In this document: in pieces, positions 62,301 through 64,000 of the stretch
Numbering within the stretch: position 1 is the first letter of the stretch
Layout of the letters: the number at the start of each line of letters is the position of its first letter
NCBI GenBank assembly: GCA_022821585.1
Contig: JAJEDI010000058.1
Location: 29,466-93,465, forward strand
From: Caldilineaceae bacterium
Lineage (GTDB): Bacteria; Chloroflexota; Anaerolineae; Caldilineales; Caldilineaceae
Direction: 5' to 3'
DNA length: 64,000 nt
Translations under genes and position numbers: made by a program
The notes under the pieces: generated by a model
What the model saw: the letters and a program-made list of their open reading frames with translations, nothing else
Told to the model about the DNA's origin: nothing
The model's database searches: none

Positions 62301-63781
62301 TTACAAGCCTCTCCAAGCTCAGTCTGAACTCAAATCAGTTGACAGGTGCCTTCCCTGATCTGAGCGCCCTTACAAACCTGCTGCATCTCAACCTCGGCTC
62401 AAATCAGCTGACAGGAAGCATCTCCGACCTCAGCGCTCTCAACAAGCTGCAGTATCTCAGCCTTGATGCCAACCAGCTAAGCGGAGAAATCCCCGATTTG
62501 GCCGCCCTGACCAGCCTGGCGAGGCTGGACCTCAGTGACAACCAGCTCACCGGACCGTTACCTGACCTGAGCCTCCTCACGAATCTGACAAACCTGGACC
62601 TCAGTTCAAACCGGCTGACCGGACCCATCCTCGATCTGCACCATCTCACTGACCTGAGGTGGCTGCTGCTCAATGACAACCAGTTGACCGGGCCGGTCCC
62701 GGACTTCAGCGTTCTGACCAACCTTACCAGTCTGAACCTCACTGGCAATAGTCTCTGCCTGCCATCGGGTGCAACCCTGTCCCACTCAAATGCTTCCGTT
62801 TCTGCTCACCTCAACCGTCTCAATCTGCCCACATGCACGAACGCCGAAACCACACTGGCCCCCGCTGTGCCGCAAAACCTGATGCCTTCCGTCAGCGGCA
62901 ACCAGATTACGCTCACTTGGGATGCAGTGTCGGACGCCGCCAGTTACGAGCTGCGGGCGTGGGACAGCCTCGACCGCCAGTGGGGTTCCATTGGCGGCGT
63001 CATCACCACGACATCTTACACCCATTCAGTACAGACTGACGGCCGCAACTACTACTACCAGATCCGCTCCCGCAACGCCAACGACGTGCGCGGCGCCTGG
63101 TCCGATCGGGTCTACGCGGCCGTCGTCACCCCCCAGTTTCCACCACCGCCTCTCTCCCTCGAACTTGACCTCTTCTATCAGAAATATCTGGACGTCAGCG
63201 GCGTGGTCGTGGTCGCCCCCTCTGAAGTGTCTGATGAAAAAATGGTTCAGGCGCGCGACGTCATTACCAGCATGCTCTCAGCGAAATCCGACCTGCTTAC
63301 CGATCTGGCCGCCAACAGCGCTCGGATCGCCATATACCCGGACAATGCCGAGGGCGGAGGAATCACCCAACTGCCCGAACTCTGGTTCCTCACGAGCCTT
63401 CCACTCGGATACGTTCATAAGGCAGGAAATCTGTTCCTGGCAGGCGTGCCGGAAGAAGACGCAAACTGTGGCACACTGGTCCACGAGTTTGCTCACATGA
63501 TTCATTACGTTATTGATGAGCGATCCGGGGGTGACGCGTTCAATACACGGCTTGAGGCCCTTTACCAGGCTGCAATGAACGCGGGGCGCTGGCAGGGTCT
63601 CTACGCGGCAACGAATGACAGGGAGTATTGGGCTGAGGCGGTCAGATTCTGGTTCTGGGAAACGATGCCCGCCTCGCTATCGGCGAGTTATTCGACGCTA
63701 AACGACTATGACCCGGACGTCGCCACCCTGGTCGAGGAGGTGTTCGGCGACGCGACTCTGGTCGCGTACTGCAAGCCCTGA
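56345..63781 (+). CDS. giant secreted FN3 / leucine-rich repeat protein with C-terminal HExxH metallopeptidase-like domain
   Basis: The 2478-residue product has a signal peptide (cleavage probably after VTYA, near residue 39). Four FN3 domains (about 55-530) are joined by Thr/Pro linkers. Five leucine-rich-repeat modules begin near residues 535, 857, 1264, 1468 and 1761. Each opens with a plant-type cap (RAALVALYNATDGANW ... NWLT ... WYGV), carries about 10, 15, 6, 10 and 15 repeats of 23 residues, and closes with an LCLP...C cap. A fifth FN3 (about 2170-2260) precedes a C-terminal domain with H2380-EFA-H2384 and a possible third zinc ligand E2431 (EYWAEAVRF). It is presumably an extracellular binding protein with peptidase activity. 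No cell-wall anchor is seen. Confidence 0.93.
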   Translation: MTVKKSLLTVSLPRVLGLVAILASLTVLTLPAVGVTYAQTGSDTPAPGAGGDPGGPAAPVLSTTKGPGWITLSWEPVSGANTYDVWWRFADGGSWRQVEGSPISNTAYGFIGTSDGTTLDFLVRSIAADGKSSPWSALHQETAIGRLTPTPTPSPTPTVSSNLPAPAIAARQTEADAVELRWSEVSGADRYELLTWWATDPGWQGLGGILRGTSYTHRGLTAGRTYHYAIRALDANSVAGAWTQYPYPTVTVQETSTQTPTPTGPTHTPTPTPTGPTTTVTATTTAASSTATPTATPSAGGTLPAPALTARTTETNAVELSWTEVSGADRYELLTWWATDPGWQGVGGTLRGTSYTHRGLTVGRTYHYAIRAISANGTAGTWTQYPYPYVTITETPTLTPTPAGPTPTPTPTPTGPTPTATLTATPTATRPAGGNLPAPTLTARAIGANAIELSWTAVTGADTYELLTWWDYDPGWQSVGGTLRETSFIHRGLVTGRAYHYAIRAIDVHGVAGEWTPYPYPYAFVTSTPQTEVPEERAALIALYNATDGPNWRHSDNWLSSQPVSTWYGVFTDSNGSVERLELTTNGLSGEIPDLSALTNLTVLELYNNNLTGTFPDLSALTKLSKLALHDNQLTGGIQALSTLTNLTSVFLFNNQLSGPLPDLSALTNLTSVNLNDNQLTGQIPKLDDLTNLRFLFIRDNKLGGEIPDLSALTRIQTLALSGNELKGEIPDLSALTSLQVLALGLNKLEGEIPDLSALTNLERLSLSGNQLEGPIPSLSTLTRLQGLFLNDNKLTGAIPDLSGLPDLAALNLQGNDLCLPVGTNLSALHNDVALHLKSIGLTYCGNENLPVAPTLPEEKGALAAFYQATDGTKWLNSENWLTDAPIVTWHGVSTDDEGRVNGLRLPDNNLTGQISDLSVLTKLTALDLRGNKLSGQIPALSALTSLIELDLGSNELSGSIPALNSLTHLTTLHLDNNKLGGQIPTLSALTNLTSLDLGSNQLSGQVPALSSLTNLTELDIRDNKLTGHIPDLSALTNLTTLELEKNVLSGSLPNMGSLTNLTHVDLRENKLDGQLSALQVPTGLMSLYLGYNQLTGQIPDLSSFTRLSRLDFSANLLTGPLPDLSALSGLWWLDLRDNQLTGSIQDLNASTSLVHLYLAANQLSGGIQALSTLTNLMHVDLSDNQLSGEIRALTALTHLESLDLSSNKLMGPVPDLSGLNRLTMLSLADNQLCLPTGADLASLHAAVSAHLRKLNLPTCAGYSDRAALVDLYNATAGANWTQNANWLTAEPVGNWHGVTTNSDGRVTELRLPSNNLIGTIPDLSTLTELTTFDLDTNQLTGSVPNLSALTKLTTLDLGSCLLSGTIPALSALTNLTSLDLRSNDLTGEIPALGSLTSLTTLNLSHNQLEGAAPDLSALTSLTSLDLSGNSLCLPDSTDLSTLITVVADHLRSLNLSACTSSQAPDAASERAALVALYNATDGANWTHNDNWLTNEPLSTWYGVSTDANGNVTRLDLDRNELNGQIPNLGTLSNLERLDLSYNELNGTIPDLSALTNLSILSLKYNDLNGQIPDLSALTSLTILSLNNNQFSGDFPDLSALTNLTSLSLAANQFAGPFPDLSALTNLRTLNLSYNRFPGPFPDLSALTNLNSLVLSNIQLTGAIPDLSALSNLTALHLSSNQLTGPFPDLSALTNLSKLYLSNNGLTGPLPDLSFLTKLTTLSIGGTQLCLPDGTNVSHPNSDVESYLKGLSLPSCTVAGPEQRAALVALYNATDGANWKRNNNWLTDEPIGTWYGVFTNSYGHVTRLSLGHNQLNGTLPDLSALTNLTNVFLAGNKLSGQIPDLSALTKLQILVLESNLFTGPVPDLSALTNLVSLSLSNTQLSGQFPDLSVLTNLTRLSISNTQLTGQFPDLSALTNLRIVYLGRNSYTGSITDISALTNLVVLDLGSSQLTGQIPDLSPHPKLKELDLAGNQLSGAFPDLSTLTSLSKLSLNSNQLTGAFPDLSALTNLLHLNLGSNQLTGSISDLSALNKLQYLSLDANQLSGEIPDLAALTSLARLDLSDNQLTGPLPDLSLLTNLTNLDLSSNRLTGPILDLHHLTDLRWLLLNDNQLTGPVPDFSVLTNLTSLNLTGNSLCLPSGATLSHSNASVSAHLNRLNLPTCTNAETTLAPAVPQNLMPSVSGNQITLTWDAVSDAASYELRAWDSLDRQWGSIGGVITTTSYTHSVQTDGRNYYYQIRSRNANDVRGAWSDRVYAAVVTPQFPPPPLSLELDLFYQKYLDVSGVVVVAPSEVSDEKMVQARDVITSMLSAKSDLLTDLAANSARIAIYPDNAEGGGITQLPELWFLTSLPLGYVHKAGNLFLAGVPEEDANCGTLVHEFAHMIHYVIDERSGGDAFNTRLEALYQAAMNAGRWQGLYAATNDREYWAEAVRFWFWETMPASLSASYSTLNDYDPDVATLVEEVFGDATLVAYCKP
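56830..57930 (+). repeat. near-identical FN3-coding DNA repeats
   Basis: Three FN3 units (about 56836-57110, 57256-57530, 57655-57930) are spaced ~400-420 bases apart. The first two are very close at DNA level, sharing long stretches such as the block coding TWWATDPGWQG and SYTHRGLT. They are separated by ACC/CCN-rich linkers coding TPT units. This suggests recent duplication within the gene. Confidence 0.75.
58080..62760 (+). repeat. 69-bp periodic leucine-rich-repeat coding array
   Basis: About 57 units of 69 bases each code a 23-residue repeat of the pattern LSALTNL ... LxLxxNxL.G.(I/F)PD. Individual units vary at many positions, so this is an old protein repeat rather than a fresh satellite. 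It is interrupted by four cap regions that divide the array into five modules. Confidence 0.85.
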
Positions 63782-63864
63782 CTTTCGACATCCGAGTGAC
63801 TACAATCTTGCCGAATCTGAATGGAAAACTCCTGTCTTTTGACGGAAAGAGTCAGTGAGGTATA

Positions 63865-64000
63865 TGGTTGGCCCCAATCGTTAGACCACGAAATGGGAAA
63901 AATAAGGTGCATTTAGACGAACGCGGCCGGCTCTGAACAGAGCACGAAGTGCTCTTCCGCCGGCGTGCGATAGTTGAGACTTTGGTGTGGTCGCTCATGG
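63865..64000 (-). mobile_element. left-hand end of an IS3-like element, cut by window edge
   Basis: The region holds the C-terminus of an integrase-core transposase and about 48 bases outside it. A TGGTTGGCCCC stretch at 63865, starting with TG as IS3-family ends do, is a candidate terminal inverted repeat. The other end lies beyond the window, so the element's boundaries are unproven. Confidence 0.45.
63913..64000 (-). CDS. transposase C-terminal fragment (integrase core, IS3-like OrfB)
   Basis: Read from the right edge, 28 codons before the TAA stop (63915-63913) encode HERPHQSLNYRTP followed by AEEHFVL. This is the characteristic end of rve-type integrase domains in IS3-family OrfB proteins (N-x-x-RPHxSLxYxTP). 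Only the C-terminus is in the window. The gap 63782-63912 between it and the LRR gene stop has no gene. Confidence 0.85.
   Translation of the reverse strand, partial: HERPHQSLNYRTPAEEHFVLCSEPAAFV

Noticed and set aside
58080..62760. 69-bp periodic repeats as a satellite or CRISPR
   Set aside because: The periodicity is 23 codons in an uninterrupted frame and codes leucine-rich repeats.

Overview
The window looks like a chromosomal segment from a G+C-rich bacterium, most probably a member of the Chloroflexota close to Caldilineaceae. That placement is inferred from gene content and style, not from a marker gene. The clues are long Pro/Thr-rich linkers in secreted proteins, lipoprotein-type export without outer-membrane genes, a Gram-positive-type LexA box, promoters that end 6-7 bases before an ATG, and a NAD-linked formate dehydrogenase with a NuoE-NuoF fusion. 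No rRNA or tRNA gene was found.

Layout. 1-1901: a secreted subtilisin cut by the left edge. 2140-8166 (minus): fdhD, an orphan Phd-type antitoxin and a three-gene NAD-dependent formate dehydrogenase operon, whose catalytic subunit reads through an in-frame UGA with a bacterial SECIS hairpin (selenocysteine). 8448-9673: a small terminase-like gene with a leaderless promoter abutting six 10-bp direct repeats, then repeat-rich non-coding DNA. 9674-18710: O-antigen ligase-like protein, lipoyl synthase, an orphan DNA methyltransferase, aconitase and oligoendopeptidase F. 19384-25232: DUF4926 protein, RelA/SpoT, MiaA, YraN and an SPFH protein. 25592-31515: a SAM-I riboswitch with terminator in front of a Cys/Met PLP enzyme, two lipoproteins, a GNAT protein and malate dehydrogenase.

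31648-42886: a divergent pair of operons. On the minus strand are lspA, rluD-type and mazG-like genes. On the plus strand is a scattered histidine operon: nitrilase-like, DUF402, hisH, phosphatase-like, Na+/H+ antiporter, hisA fused to a Nudix domain, hisF, a RelE-fold/UvrD helicase fusion, hisE. 43160-53676: a purine series (guaB-purA ... purB) interrupted by a heterodimeric ABC exporter and an MNT-HEPN toxin-antitoxin pair, ending in an RlmM-like methyltransferase. 53713-56052: dtd plus an unknown gene, divergent from a radical-SAM/helix-hairpin-helix protein under a perfect SOS box. 56345-63781: a 2478-residue secreted protein with five FN3 domains, about 57 plant-type leucine-rich repeats in five capped modules, and a C-terminal HExxH metallopeptidase-like domain. 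The right edge cuts an IS3-like transposase.

The main novel candidates are the RelE-UvrD fusion inside the his operon, the HisA-Nudix fusion, the helically phased decamer array, the SOS-controlled radical-SAM gene, the LRR-metallopeptidase giant, and a nitrilase homologue that has lost its catalytic cysteine. All assignments come from reading translations and motifs by eye; no database search was run.
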